This document shows, one piece after another, positions 37,402 to 48,804 of a stretch of DNA of 64,000 nt. This stretch comes from Thelephora terrestris (taxonomy: Eukaryota; Basidiomycota; Agaricomycetes; Thelephorales; Thelephoraceae): assembly GCA_015956445.1 (NCBI GenBank), contig WIUZ02000004.1, positions 1,736,001 to 1,800,000 of the forward strand. Direction: 5' to 3'. The notes under the pieces are model-generated. The model did no database searches and was not told the origin of the DNA. It worked only from the letters and a program-made list of their open reading frames with translations. Position 1 is the first letter of the stretch. Every line of letters starts with the position of its first letter. Made by a program: the position numbers and the translations under genes.

Positions 37402-37772
37402 AATGTTAGTTCTTCCGTATGTTCACCAACTCGGTCTCGTTCTCACAGCCCTTGTCGCAGATTCGCACCCATGCTATTGGGTTCTCGATGTTTCCCTATG
37501 TAAACCCCCCAGCCGCATCCTCTATCTATGCATAAACCTATTCCACACACTATGTAAATGGTATCTTACATGTGCGATTTATTTGTTTCGAGACGATTAT
37601 AAAGAGGTGTTTGGCAGGGAAAAGCTGACGTAAGCGGTTACGATCATTTTGGTGGCGCTGCCGACCACCACTTTCAGCTTCCCAGTTCTGAACAACATCC
37701 GCATCCCATCCATCCCCTGACAGCGTCGACGCTGAATAGACCTGATTACCGCCAGGACAGTGTCTTCCAAGG
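37402..37772. other. 371-base spacer, no gene
   Basis: 3' flank of the accessory gene and upstream region of the dynactin gene. No inverted repeat matching the left flank of the accessory gene was seen by eye. Confidence 0.5.
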
Positions 37773-38926
37773 ATGCAGCAGCCAATCTATTACTCCCGCA
37801 CTGAGTATATTGAGACTGTATGTATTGATTGCCAGAACAGGGCGTTATCTATGGCTTACGCTTTGAACGTCCGCTGGCCCCATGGGATTTACTCGCGTGG
37901 CTTGCTTTGCCCAGGATACGGGAAACAAGGTATCTCGCAAGGCGATCATCGCTGGACCACAAAATATCATCCTTGGAGGCAAAACGATCATCTCAAATGG
38001 TGCGATCATTCGGGGTGACTTGAGACGAACTGGAAGCGGGCACACGGTCGTAATTTCCTTGGGAAGATACTGCCTGATTGGAGAGGGGTGCATTATGCGG
38101 TACGTGTGCTTTTTTTCTCAGCTTGAGAGTGCGCGTCTACCCTTGCCTGTTGCTGGTTTTGCTCCGTCGCCAAACTATCCGCGACACCAAAATGGACTGG
38201 TGCTACGGGTGGACCAGACGCGCCGCCGCATGAATGGAATAATTATTGCGTCTGATGCTGATGGTGACCCTTCCTTTCCGAACGACCCGCTACACTCTGT
38301 GGATGCGCTGCAGGCCGCCGTACAAGACGTATCGAGGAAATTTCAATTATTACCCCATGAAGATAGGGGACCACGTCCACATCGGGGCTGGGACTGTCGT
38401 TGAAGCTGCCACCATTGGTAACAACGTTGAGATTGGGAAAAACTGCGTGATAGTGCGTCTGCTCTTCTCAACTCTTTTTCTATCGTGTCAGAGTGGAGCC
38501 GTTACCGTTCCCCCGTTTCCAGTGCACGTTGCATCGGGTTTGCCGAGGGGCTTGAGCGTGGGGGGTTGGAGCAGGCCGATATTTTTGATCGAAGCTCTTC
38601 CGCTCCCTTCTACGTCCGTAGCGGAGTCGCGCTCGCTGACATGACTCGTGCCTGTGGTGCAATTTGACAGGGGAAATTTTGCATAATCAAGGATTGTGCG
38701 AAGATTGAGGACAACACGATACTACCTCCGAACACGGTAGTGCCTGCCTTGGCTGTGTTTCGTGGCTCACCAGGTTTGTTCTCAATCTGGTGCGGAAATT
38801 CCAGGGGTGATGAGCGTGTGATCTGCAGGGAGGTTTGTTCAGGAGTTGTCCGAATCTACGCCAGAACGCGCCGAGGCCATGACGAAGCAATATTACAATC
38901 GGTTCGTTCCTATGCAGGATCGGTAG
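37773..38926 (+). CDS. DCTN5: Dynactin subunit 5 (p25)
   Basis: Subunit of the pointed-end complex of dynactin, the dynein cofactor; left-handed beta-helix of hexapeptide repeats. Exons 37773-37817, 37915-38099, 38314-38452, 38671-38773 and 38829-38926 join in frame to 189 residues. The protein reads [133 protein letters not shown] and a C-terminal [16 protein letters not shown]. The length fits the family (about 180-190). Introns 2 and 3 are 214 and 218 nt, much longer than the 45-65 nt norm here. Confidence 0.94.
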
Positions 38927-39723
38927 GCTATCACCATTCAAGTGAGGGCGATCCGAGACCCCTTTGTTCCAATATTGGAGATCGGAAGACCAACGGGGCC
39001 GGACAATGACGGAGTTCATGTAACTTATACATCCAAGCGGGCCCAGATGGATCGAACTCGACGGTTGAGATGAGTAGAATAGTGCATCGAAGAGTCTTGG
39101 CTGAATAGAAGTAAGAGAACCTTCTGGTATTGAACTTCTCGCGAGTGGTCCGGAAGAGGCTGATACCAGATACCTAGACTATCACAGTAACCGTAACCAC
39201 TGCACTCAAAATGCGGGGGCCTTGTGCCTATGAAGGTTGCTGTAACTGTGGATCGGATGCGAGCCGCAGGCGCAGCAAACACACTGAAACCGTCGGGGTG
39301 CCGTACCAGTGATCGATGATATGGGAAAGCCAGGCACTAGATCCAAATCTGAAGAGGGGCACCATCCATTCCCCTTCATCCAAACGGAGGCATGTCTATG
39401 ATCGACAACTCAATTGCTTCGAGTTCAACCTCTTTGAACCTTCCGTTTTGGGTGCTTTCCTTTTTGGGACAAGGCAGGCACCGCGCGCAATCCCACCCGC
39501 TGTTTCCTCTACCGAGGTTACCGCTTTCCTTATTCGGCCAAGGGTTTGTTTTCGTTTTGGCAGCTCGTTCGAGTGTACGACCGATGGATGCGACCAAGGT
39601 CCAAATGTATTTAAGAGCGGGCAACGTTCTCCAACATCTCCACCGCTCTCCGCTCAATCTTCTCTCGACTCAAACACACTCTCTACACACCTCTCAACCA
39701 AATCCTTCCCTACCACAACAAAA
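38927..39723. other. 797-base intergenic region with TATA-like site
   Basis: 3' flank of DCTN5, then upstream region of the secreted peptide gene. A TATTTAAG at 39608-39615 lies about 115 bases before that gene's ATG, and the transcribed leader is rich in CT and AC up to ATG. No other gene seen. Confidence 0.5.
39608..39615 (+). promoter_or_regulatory. TATA-like element
   Basis: TATTTAAG located 109-116 bases upstream of the ATG at 39724, followed by a CT-rich leader and a C/A-rich stretch, a pattern typical of strongly expressed fungal genes. Confidence 0.4.
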
Positions 39724-39925
39724 ATGCAGTTCACCCGTGTCTTCGCCACCCTCTTGGCCTTCGGTCAGTAACGTGATCACAACTCGCTTCAGTCACCGGT
39801 TGCTTACCATTCTTATCGTTTTAGCCGCCGCTTCCACCTTGGCCAGCCCAATCCCTGCTGACGCTGTGGAGAACATCGCTCGCGAACCCTCTCCCATCTG
39901 CGGAGATTTGAAGATGTGCCAATAG
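39724..39925 (+). CDS. Small secreted peptide, 46 aa
   Basis: Two exons, 39724-39763 and 39825-39925, with a 61-nt GT-AG intron inside the signal peptide. The start codon context CAAAAATGC is strong. The product has a signal peptide (MQFTRVFATLLAFAAASTLA), then SPIPADAVENIAREPSPICG and DLKMCQ. Two cysteines eight residues apart could form one disulfide. Total length of 46 residues leaves a mature peptide of about 25. Such genes are common in agarics as small secreted proteins of unknown role. No CaaX end, so it is not a lipopeptide pheromone. Confidence 0.72.
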
Positions 39926-40807
39926 GTGCATCTCCTGATCAACACCACAACCGCCCTGGATACCCTTGCGCGGCTTTCCCAGTCACCCACTCTTACCTCC
40001 ACTCCTTGTCAGCTTGTTTTGGTCACCCCTCTGCTGCTTATCGCCTAAGTCGAATAGCAAGAGAATAGAACTGTCCCACCTCTCGTCTCTCCTTATTTCC
40101 ACTCTTTTCAGGCTCGTTTCTGTGTTCCTCTCGGTTTAGGTCTCATTTCTTCCTTCACAGTACGTAGTTTCGGTTAATTTGTGGATTCTTGATCGTGTAT
40201 TGGTAGTTTCCCTTCCCGCAAATACCTTCTTACTCTTTGCCGTGCCCAATTCCGGTGAATCTCTCTTTCTTTCGGTTAGTACTCTCTGTCAGATTTTTGG
40301 TTATTAGCAGTATCCTTATAGAAACCCGTTCATCATAAACTTCTGTGTGATGCAACCTTGAAAGTCTCAATGAGCGCACACCAAGCCTCCATTTTGCGGG
40401 GCCTTCGGTTTCAATATTCGAACAACCAAGCTTCCGCTCGCAGGAAGCTGACATCTGCCGCAGGTAGCTTCGAGTTCTGTGGCTACGCATAGATTGAAGA
40501 GCAGAAGGGCTCCTGTAGAATCTTCCCGTTCGCCGACGTGGCTCTCCTCACGCGACTGGCCGCCAAACACGATACCCATCATCTCTGAAGGCTCTACACC
40601 CTGGTGAAATCCTTGACAAGCAATTTCAGATTGGGCTTACCCAACAACTTGCTGTCAGTGTCACGGTCAAGCGCGTCTTAGCCCCGAACGTCACGGTGGT
40701 GATCGACGATCGACTGAAGCTAATACCGACTTCGCCACAAACCTTATCTTGTTTGACTTCGTCCTTCTCCATTCCTAACACCCGGTTCCATTTTGTTGCT
40801 AACGGAA
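39926..40807. other. 882-base gap, no supported gene
   Basis: T- and C-rich 3' flank of the secreted peptide gene to about 40330, then upstream region of the SET gene. Frames on both strands show no family match. Confidence 0.5.
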
Positions 40808-42334
40808 ATGGATCCGATAATCTCGGAAACGGTCGAGAGCTTCAGGTCATGGTTCACCACGAACGGAGGCTTTTTCCATACCGATGCACACTTTCAACCA
40901 GGTGTGCATCACCTTATCTACTCAATCTTCCTGCCATCGGTTGACATCTCCACGCTCCCTAGTTCCTTCTGGCCACAACATCATCGCAGGAAAGGAAATA
41001 CCACCCGATACTACTATCGTCACTTGTCCATTCCGACTGGTTGTCACCAAAGAACTCGTAACGCGCACTATCTTGACGGTCCTCAAAATTGACGAAATAC
41101 CATCTGGATGGACGGAGAGACAACTGATCTGCACATACATCTGTTTACACTGGGTGTTTGAAGCGTAAGTTGCATTTGATGGTATGAGGTGATTGATCTC
41201 CCCGCCGATCCCTCCTCATTCTCTTATCATCAGATCTCCCGAATTCCCTAAATCACTAGCACATCTTCCATATCTCAAGATGCTGCCCAAGCCGGAACAG
41301 CTCCTCACACCCCTACATTTCTCCGAGAAAGAATTGGAATTGTGCCGAGGATCGCACCTCCACACAGCCACCGGAGAACGAAGAGAGGCTCTACAAAACG
41401 AGTGGCAGATATGCCTTGATTACTTGATAACTACCTCTGATGCCGACCTGTACAAGCGAGGATATACGTGGTGAATGTGCCGCCCACGATCCCTGATAAA
41501 ATCTAACTGCCGATCTAGGGATCAATACCTCACGGCAGCGACCTACGTTTCCTCTCGGTCGTTCCCCTCCACCTTGATATCAGGAAATCCATCCGTTGTG
41601 GTCTCAAAAGATTCTTACCCGGTCCTATTCCCCGGAGTGGATTTCTTGAACCACGGAAGAGGACTGCCCGTTTCGTGGGTTGTTGACCGTCTCCCCCCTA
41701 CCGATCCCGGTGAGGAATTGGGGCGACACTTGGGCTTATCCCTCCTCATCCACTCACCGAGCCGACCGGGGGAAGAGCTTCTGAACAACTACGGTGCTAA
41801 ACCGAACTCAGAGTTAATACTGGGCTACGGGTTCTCCTTGGAGGGCAACCCGGATGACACGATCGTGTTGAGTATCGGGGGTGGGCCCGGATCCTCGGCT
41901 CCGATCCCAGGGGACAAAGAGGTATGGGAAGTTGGTCGGAAAGCGCGCGGAGTTGAAGGTGTCTGGAACCGCGTCTTTAACATCGTTTCATCCAATTCAA
42001 TACCTGAGGAAGGGGAAGGCCCCGAGGCCATGAGGGTCGAGAACCAGTTGGATGCTGCCAACACATTGTCAGAGATGTGTCAAGCATACCTGGACCGGCT
42101 ACCCCAAGTTTCTGACATCTTGAATACGTCCTCTTGTCGGCCAGAAGCATTGAAAATGATCGCACATTACATGGAAGGTGTGGGACCTTCACGTCTTATC
42201 TTCACTTCGGTTAACGTTCCTCTGGTTTAGGTCAGCGCGACATCTTGGAGTCGATGTTGAAGTTTGCTGAGGGGAAGGAGGGGGAGGCGGTAGAAGAAGC
42301 TCATAAACTGGGCATCGAACTTGAATGCGAGTGA
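40808..42334 (+). CDS. SET-domain protein lysine methyltransferase (LSMT/SETD type)
   Basis: SET-domain methyltransferase of the Rubisco-LSMT/SETD3/Rkm class, which methylates lysine or histidine in proteins such as ribosomal subunits. Exons 40808-40901, 40963-41164, 41234-41470, 41519-42177 and 42231-42334 join in frame to 431 residues. Visible blocks: SGHNIIAGKEIPPDTTI (start of SET), YLTAATYVSSRSFPSTLISG, YPVLFPGVDFLNHGRGLPVS (the NH motif) and GEELLNNYGAKPNSELILGY (the catalytic NYG block), followed by a helical substrate-binding C-terminal region. The iSET region between SET blocks is typical of this class. The substrate cannot be told from sequence. Confidence 0.85.
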
Positions 42335-42698
42335 AATGGACTGTTTCTCTCATACGGAGTGTAAAGGAGCGCGTTGAATCTATGCTAGCATGTACACATA
42401 AACCTATCGAAGTGAATCTGAAAGAATTTGGGCGACAGTCGGACGTACAGCAGGGTCATAGGTCTCGGGGGAAGGATGTGGATGTTTAACAACAAAGCGA
42501 TTGTATGAAAGCAGGTGATGTTTCTCCTTCGACAAGAAGAAGAGTGCGAAAACAAGAACGCGATAAATAGAACGTGAGACAGATGAACAGGCGGGAGCAT
42601 TGCAGCACGGGCGTCCAGTCACTCTTCATCCGCACGAAGGTGGCTGCAGAAAGAGGCGGTCAGGCTTGATTGATCTCCGAAGCAGACGATAAACACCC
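42335..42698. other. Convergent 3' flanks
   Basis: 364 bases between the SET gene and the SWIB gene, which converge. No gene or repeat seen. Confidence 0.5.
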
Positions 42699-43552
42699 TT
42701 ACTCTCCGAGAAGTTTGTTCATCTGGAACATATCTAGCCTGGCCTGACCAAAAACTGCCCTGAACTTCTCGTCACCAACGATGACCTTCTTGTTATTTGG
42801 ATCCTGTAATTCGTGCCCCTTGATGTATTCCCACAGTTGCTTCACGGTCTGGGGACGCGAGAGCCTCTCAACACCAAGCAACGCGACCAAAGGCTCACTG
42901 CCATTGAGATCATATTAGGTGCGATTTCACCAACGACGTATCTCCGAAGATCGTACCTCAGATTGTATTCCTTCGAAAATCCACCCTTCGCCCCACCCCC
43001 ACCCCGAGCCTTTCTCTTCTTTCCAACGGTACTGCCCTGATCACTCCCATCTTCGTCGCTGTTTACCGTGTCAGCCGTCAAGGGTTTCTTCCTTTTGCCA
43101 GAACCACCCTTTTTGCCCGCACCCGGCCTGACGGTGCTTCGGGAACTCCTCGACCGGCTGTTTAGTTCGTTTGAGAGCTGACGAGCGTATTCCGCATCCA
43201 TTTTCTCTTGTCCGCTCTTCTTTTGCCGTTTCTTCGCGGGCCGCTTCGGCGAACCCCTCAATCCCTCCTCTCCCTCTCCTTCCTCCTCTGCGGCACCTTC
43301 GGCATCCTCGTCTTCATGCACACCGTTGGCGTCACCAGAGCCAGAAGCAGAAGCCGCTTCGCTCACGCTCTGGAATATCTCCCCAATAATTGCGTCGATA
43401 GCTCCTCTGTTTTCCTTCATCCATTCGTACGTCAAGGAAGGGTCCATAGACTGCAACCGTTTCCGGACCGCTTTCGCGCTGATCAGGTTCAGGTCAACCC
43501 CGGGCGCGGTCAAAACTTTGCGAATGGCAGGTTCCAAGTCAAGAGGGACCAT
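42699..43552 (-). CDS. SWIB/MDM2-domain protein with DEK_C N-terminus (Uaf30/Tri1-like)
   Basis: Chromatin or transcription protein. The ATG at 43552 is followed by VPLDLEPAIRKVLTAPGVDL and NLISAKAVRKRLQSMDPS, a DEK_C-like helical domain. A basic and acidic linker (KRPAKKRQKKSGQEKMDAEY) leads to SKEYNLSEPLVALLGVERLS, RPQTVKQLWEYIKGHELQDP, NNKKVIVGDEKFRAVFGQAR and LDMFQMNKLLGE, a complete SWIB domain. The last intron (GTACGA..TGGCAG) splits the SWIB start. The layout matches Tri1 and Uaf30, the latter an upstream activation factor subunit for RNA polymerase I. Whether this is Uaf30 or Tri1 is not decidable here. Confidence 0.9.
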
Positions 43553-43918
43553 TTTTCTGCCACAGACCAAGATATGGAGTAGATATGCAGATTTCTCGTC
43601 GCGCGTTTGGCTAGAATGCTGGTCGTCTGTAGTTGTTTGTGATTACCTGCGCAGGATGGTAATTCCTTGAGAATGGTGGGATAGATTAGAGCAAAGTAGA
43701 CGCAATGAGATGAAGGACGAGACACGCCTTTGTTCGTCCGGGCTAGATTTCGTGTTGTGACTGTCGCGACCGGAAACGAGCTAAAGAGCGGTTCTCCCGA
43801 GTTGCCTAATTTGGAAAAAGATCGGGGAGAGCATGAAGTCGAAAAAACAAGCGAATAGCATGGCATTGATAGCAGGATCGATATGGTATAAATGCGAATA
43901 TTAGACAACTAGTTTGTG
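43553..43918. other. 366-base spacer
   Basis: Upstream region of the SWIB gene and 3' flank of Hrd3. Nothing else seen. Confidence 0.5.
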
Positions 43919-46900
43919 CTACCGAAGACCTGCCCACCCATCTACAGGGGGTCCAGGCGGTGGGGGTGGTACCTCACCGTGGGCTTGTTCCTGCTGCCGT
44001 CGTCTTCGCTCCTCCTCATCTTGCCTCAGCCTCTCGACCCACCGATTCCTCAAGTAGAATAGGCCAGCGATCATCAAAACTAAAGACATAAGTAACATCG
44101 TTTCCGCGAGTTCATCGTCATCGTCTCCTCGTTCACGATTTCCGCGGAGAGCGCCATCGAAGTAGTCTTCCGGGCCGAAATCCACGTCTCTGTCCCGTTC
44201 GTTCTCTCTGTTTTTCCTGTCCCTCGCCCACTAGTAACGAAAAAATACATCATCAGCCTCTAATTTTCGTGGGATGCGTGGACTGACCTGAACCGCGTCT
44301 TCCTCTTCGCGGTCCTTCGCTTGGGGGTTCATTCCCTTGCGTTGACCCTTGCCCACAAACCAGCCGTCGTCATATTCATCTGAGTATTCCTCTTCCGGGG
44401 AACCCGCATACGGATCCACAGGTAGCTTTCCCTCGATCCCAGGATTCTCAGAGGCATCAGGTGAGGTATCTTGGATGATTCGTGTCAGGATTGGCTTAAC
44501 GGCGCGTTTGTAACACACCATGTTTGTGATCGCGTAGGATAGTCGTGTGCCAGAATTTTCGAATGCGCAACTTTATAAGTGACAGTGTGACTGGGAAGTA
44601 TGCCTCCGTGTTGGTTGCCAGTGCCAGGTCATAATGTCTCTTGGCCAGGTGGAAATCCTAGGATGAATAATGCATTAAAACCGTGGCATGTGTGCTACAG
44701 ATCCCGGAGACGTACCTGAGTCACACCAATTCCATTCTCATACATCCATCCCAGATTCCACATTGCCAAAGCAGAGAATTGGGTGTCCGCCGCAGATTGA
44801 TAGTATCCGGCCGCCTTTTCCCATCGCACGGCTTCTGGCTCGTCAGGGACACCAAGACCGTGATAGTAGTAGTCCCCGACTTTGACCAATGCGTCAATAT
44901 TGTTCTGGGATGCCGAACGAGTCCATTGGGTCAGTGCAACTCTAGCGGTGTCATTCGAGGGCAACATGGGCGAGAACTTCGTAAATTTGAGAATGCTCTT
45001 GTCTAAGACGAGCATCAGTGTGTTGCGGATGGCCTAGGGTGATTCGACAATGAACACACCTTGATCCAAGACATAAGCCAAGTTGTTTTGCGCCGGCTCG
45101 TAGCCCCTCTCGGCGGCAATCCACCACTGAAGCATTGCAATTTCCTTGTTTCTGTCGTTCCCCGACACCCATGCGATATTGGCCTGGGAGATCAAATCCA
45201 CGTCCCATACGCCTCGCTCCGTGACAACCTTGTAAAACGAGGCCGCAACAGAACATGCGCTAGAAGTAATGTGTTGGGGGTAACCAGATGCCCGCATAGT
45301 CCTCGCCTGGAACAGGGCGAGGTAATAATACGCTTCGAACGGAGACCCATTTCTCAGAGCGTTTTCGAAGTGGGTGATCGCCAGCTTCATCTCACCGCGT
45401 TCTGAAACCAGACCGTTCAGCATAAATGATTCCTCCAAATAGTGGAGGCTAAACTGACCGTAGTGATGCTTGCCAAGGTTTACCTGTGCCTCAGCCAGCT
45501 CCTGCCCAGCTGCAACGGTGAAGTGCCCGACTGCCTTCTGAATATCCCCCTTTCCCGTAATCAAACCGTCTCTGTAAATGATTCCCAGTCCATTGTGACA
45601 TTCCCTATCTCCGAACTCCGCTCCACGTTCGAACCACAGCTTTGCCATGCGATAATCCGACTTAACCCCCTCACCCCTCAAAAACATCCGTCCAATGTAT
45701 GCAGCGCTAGCGGCAGCAAACCCAACCTGCCCAGCTTCTTCGCGAGAAGGGAATGGGATGTGTCGCAAGTCGGGCGGATCAGTGGGCCAGACTTGCCTGG
45801 CGATGTACAAGAAGTAACGCATTGCACGTTCGTAGTCTCTGCGTATAAGGCCCACACCTTCGCTTCCCGAGGCGATGCCTCCAGGTGATTGATACAGCGA
45901 GCCCTGGTAATGGATCTTCCCAAGTCGGTATGCAAAATCTGTTTCTCCCCGGTCGGCATTGAACTAAGGAACTCATGTCACTGGGACGACCCTGAGGACG
46001 AAGCAAGTTCTCACCATGTAGTACTCGAGAACATCTTCCCAAGTATCTCCGGCCGTGCGGGAGCTAGCGGCTTTTACGACTGGCCGCTGGGAATTGAATC
46101 CGGTCGAAGCTACGCTGGCACCAGGACCATAAACCCCACCGATAAGGTCGGAAAGTTTGATCGCAGTAGATGGTATCGTTTTCCCCCCAGGTGGACCAGT
46201 CTTGAAAGTATTCATGGCTGATGGTGGATGGTCATCCATCAGGAGGGTTCTAGTCGAGAATTCGACCACGAACCTTGACGAGCTGCTCTCTCATACCACT
46301 CCACTGCTTTCACACAATCTTCCCTGACACCTATCCCAGTCCAATACCTATAACCGAGCGCCATCTGGGCACCGCGGTGTCCACCGGCGGCCGCAAACGT
46401 GTAATACAATTGTGCTCTGGCTTGATCTACCCTCGTTACATCGTGATAACCAGTTGCATAGAAAAAGCCGAGGAGAGATTGAGAAGTCGCATTGCCCGTG
46501 AGTGAGGCGTGTGTGTTGAGGGTCTCGAATGCTAACCCTGGATCAGATGGGTAACTGGAGGCAGGCGGAAACTAAGATTATACATTATCGGTTTCATGCT
46601 AGAGTTAGGAAGGGCCGAGACCCACCAGAGATAGTGATGCCAAGGTGAACATGGCATCTGTGTGTCCCAAGCCGCTCGCGTGCTTCAACAACGAGATGAC
46701 TGTCGCAGTGGCTCTATAGCTTTCGCTGGTTGATGGATCATCCTCGCGGTGATCACCGTTGAATCCCAGTGATGTCCAAACGATACGTGGAAGCCAAGAC
46801 TGGTGTCTGAGTTTCATTGCTATCCGTATCGCGCTTGAAAAGGGGCCCTGGCCATGTGGATTCGGTAGTAATGATGAAAGAAGCTTGGAGAGTATTCCAG

Positions 46901-47265
46901 AAGAGGCGGCAGTAGTTGATTCGGCCTTTTGCTTTGCTGGGGAATCCCGAATGGTGGATAAGAGAGTAATGGCCTTCTTGTAAAGCCGGTCAGCTGTGTC
47001 ACATTACACGTCGGCCATTAGATAGCGTTCTGGACAACTGAAATGAACGTAAATCCGCACCTTCGAAAGATTTTGGAGCCTGCATTATCGCCTGAGTTGA
47101 ATGTACATCCGTCAACCCATCCACAGCTTCCGGTTTCCCTGTGCCTGGGGGTTCATTGGTATGTTCGAAAGTGTCTGCAGCCGAACAGGAAATGACCACG
47201 AGGGCAACCACCGCAAAGGCAATCCATATTGACTTCATTCGCCATGATTTCGTGGGGCGAGGCAT
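43919..47265 (-). CDS. HRD3: ERAD ubiquitin ligase adaptor Hrd3/SEL1L
   Basis: ER membrane protein that recruits misfolded substrates to the Hrd1 ligase. Starts MPRPTKSWRMKSIWIAFAVV with a signal peptide (47265, or 47238 at the internal Met). Luminal Sel1 repeats follow, e.g. GHTDAMFTLASLSL, SLLGFFYATGYHD, FAAAGGHRGAQMALGYRYWT, LWFERGAEFGDRECHNGLGI, AAERGYEPAQNNLAYVLD, ALVKVGDYYYHGLGVPDEPE and ALAMWNLGWMYENGIGVTQ. The end of the luminal part reads RHYDLALATNTEAYFPVTLS. An intron then joins DHKH to DTSPDASENPG, leading to an acidic linker and a C-terminal membrane helix (MLLMSLVLMIAGLFYL) with a charged, Pro-rich cytosolic tail. About nine introns. It is divergent from the PTAR1-like gene. Confidence 0.93.
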
Positions 47266-47483
47266 GACTTAAAGATACAAGGGAATCCGGGAGCTGAGTG
47301 TCACGAGATGGTGGCACTGAACGTAAGCAGTCAGAATTTCGTTCCCGTTTCTGAGAGGTATCGCAAACGAAATGCAGACCAAAAACTGGGATCCCGGAAG
47401 AAAAGCAGCGTGCGCGAATGAAAAGGTGGAAGTATGAGGTTGAGGTTGCGCCCTCAACCTCATCCGTGTCACTCGGCTTTAGT

Positions 47484-47491
47484 TCACGTGA
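47484..47491. promoter_or_regulatory. TCACGTGA palindrome in the Hrd3/PTAR1-like divergent promoter
   Basis: TCACGTGA in the 254-base space between the Hrd3 start and the PTAR1-like start, 29 bases before the latter ATG. Confidence 0.35.
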
Positions 47492-47519
47492 CACTTCATC
47501 GACATCTTTTATCTTCCCG

Positions 47520-48664
47520 ATGGAACAAGTCCAATCATTGGCCGATTTTCTTGGGAAACACCCGTAAAATCCACCAAAATCCGAACGAATAAAGTAGAAA
47601 GTCACTGACCTGGCCCTTTCTCTCCTCAGGCGAACTATTGAGATCCTCCCAGGGGAGATCGATCTGTGGGTCCCTGAGTCGATTTCAGCTCACCCGTTCC
47701 TCTTCGCGGAGGGCAATCTGGGCGTCCCACAGAAAGTGCTATACAAGGCATACATGGTGGCCATACGCGCGTACTTGAATCTTCGTAATGAATCCCGTAA
47801 AGCAGGTCCCTCGCTCCAGCAATCCAACCTGTTGGATCGCCTCACTCGAGTCATCCTGCTCGCCAATCCATCTCACCAAACCGCTCTCAATTCCCGCAAG
47901 AAACTCATCGAAAACAGCGTTGTAGATCCTTGCTGGGAACTTAATTTCTCCGGTAGTCTGTTGTCTTGTCGGGAATGCACCAAAGAATCGATTCTTTGGC
48001 ATCATCGAAGATGGCTTCTGCATGTAATCCACGAGGTTCCTGCCACGGTTGGCACCGACACCATCCCAGAAACAATCCCCCCAAATGCTCTCGAGGCTGA
48101 GTTCGCCTGCGCTTCAGTTGCCTGCCACCTATATCCCAGGAATTATCATGCCTGGACTCATCGACGCTTCTGTGCCGAAGCGCTACAACTAAAAGTCCCT
48201 TCAAACCCAGTCGTGCTCGTCGAGGAGTACCAGAAGACACTAAAATGGATCGAGTCTCATATCTCCGATTATTCCGCGATGAACTACGCGACCAATTTTC
48301 AGAAGATGTTGCCAGGCAGGGAACCGACCCAAGAACTTTTATCCACAGAGGAGCATGTAACCTCGCTTTTGCGGGCATTCCCAGACCACGAATCTCTTTG
48401 GATGTATTTGCGAGGGTCTGTGACCTTAGAGGGTGAGAAGGAATTGCTCGCATCGATGAAAACACTCCCCTCCGCTCGAAAATTCGCGCTGAGGCACATG
48501 GTGTGGAGGAAGATCTCAGTGAGCTCTTCTCTGTCGTATCAACAGCCAGTTTTCTGAGACAATGAAACAAGGGAGGCGAAGAAGTTCCTCTTGGGTCGCT
48601 CCGTGACGTGCTCGCTTGCGACAGTTCATTAGAAGAGTTCGAGCAACTGGTGTCCTTAGGCTGA
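47520..48664 (+). CDS. Protein prenyltransferase alpha-subunit repeat protein (PTAR1-like)
   Basis: PFTA-repeat protein; the human relative PTAR1 is the alpha subunit of geranylgeranyltransferase type III. Exons 47520-47563, 47630-48518 and 48572-48664 join in frame to 341 residues. The start is MEQVQSLADFLGKHP joined to RTIEILPGEIDLWV. Repeat motifs: SILWHHRRWLLHVI, PRNYHAWTHRRFCAEAL and NFQKMLPG, plus PSARKFALRHMVWRKI, with the W-x-H-R-R pattern of PFTA repeats. The C-terminus is GGEEVPLGSLRDVL. No zinc site is expected in the alpha subunit. It is divergent from Hrd3. Confidence 0.8.
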
Positions 48665-48804
48665 ACTGCAGCTCCTTGCCACGTGAGCGAACACCGTCTG
48701 CAGAAACCTCGTATTAACGCGTTATTGTAATAAGCAGTAAAGATGAATATGCGCGATTGCAAAATTAGAACATAGAATGAGAAGTCGAATCGGAAGAAAA
48801 AGGC

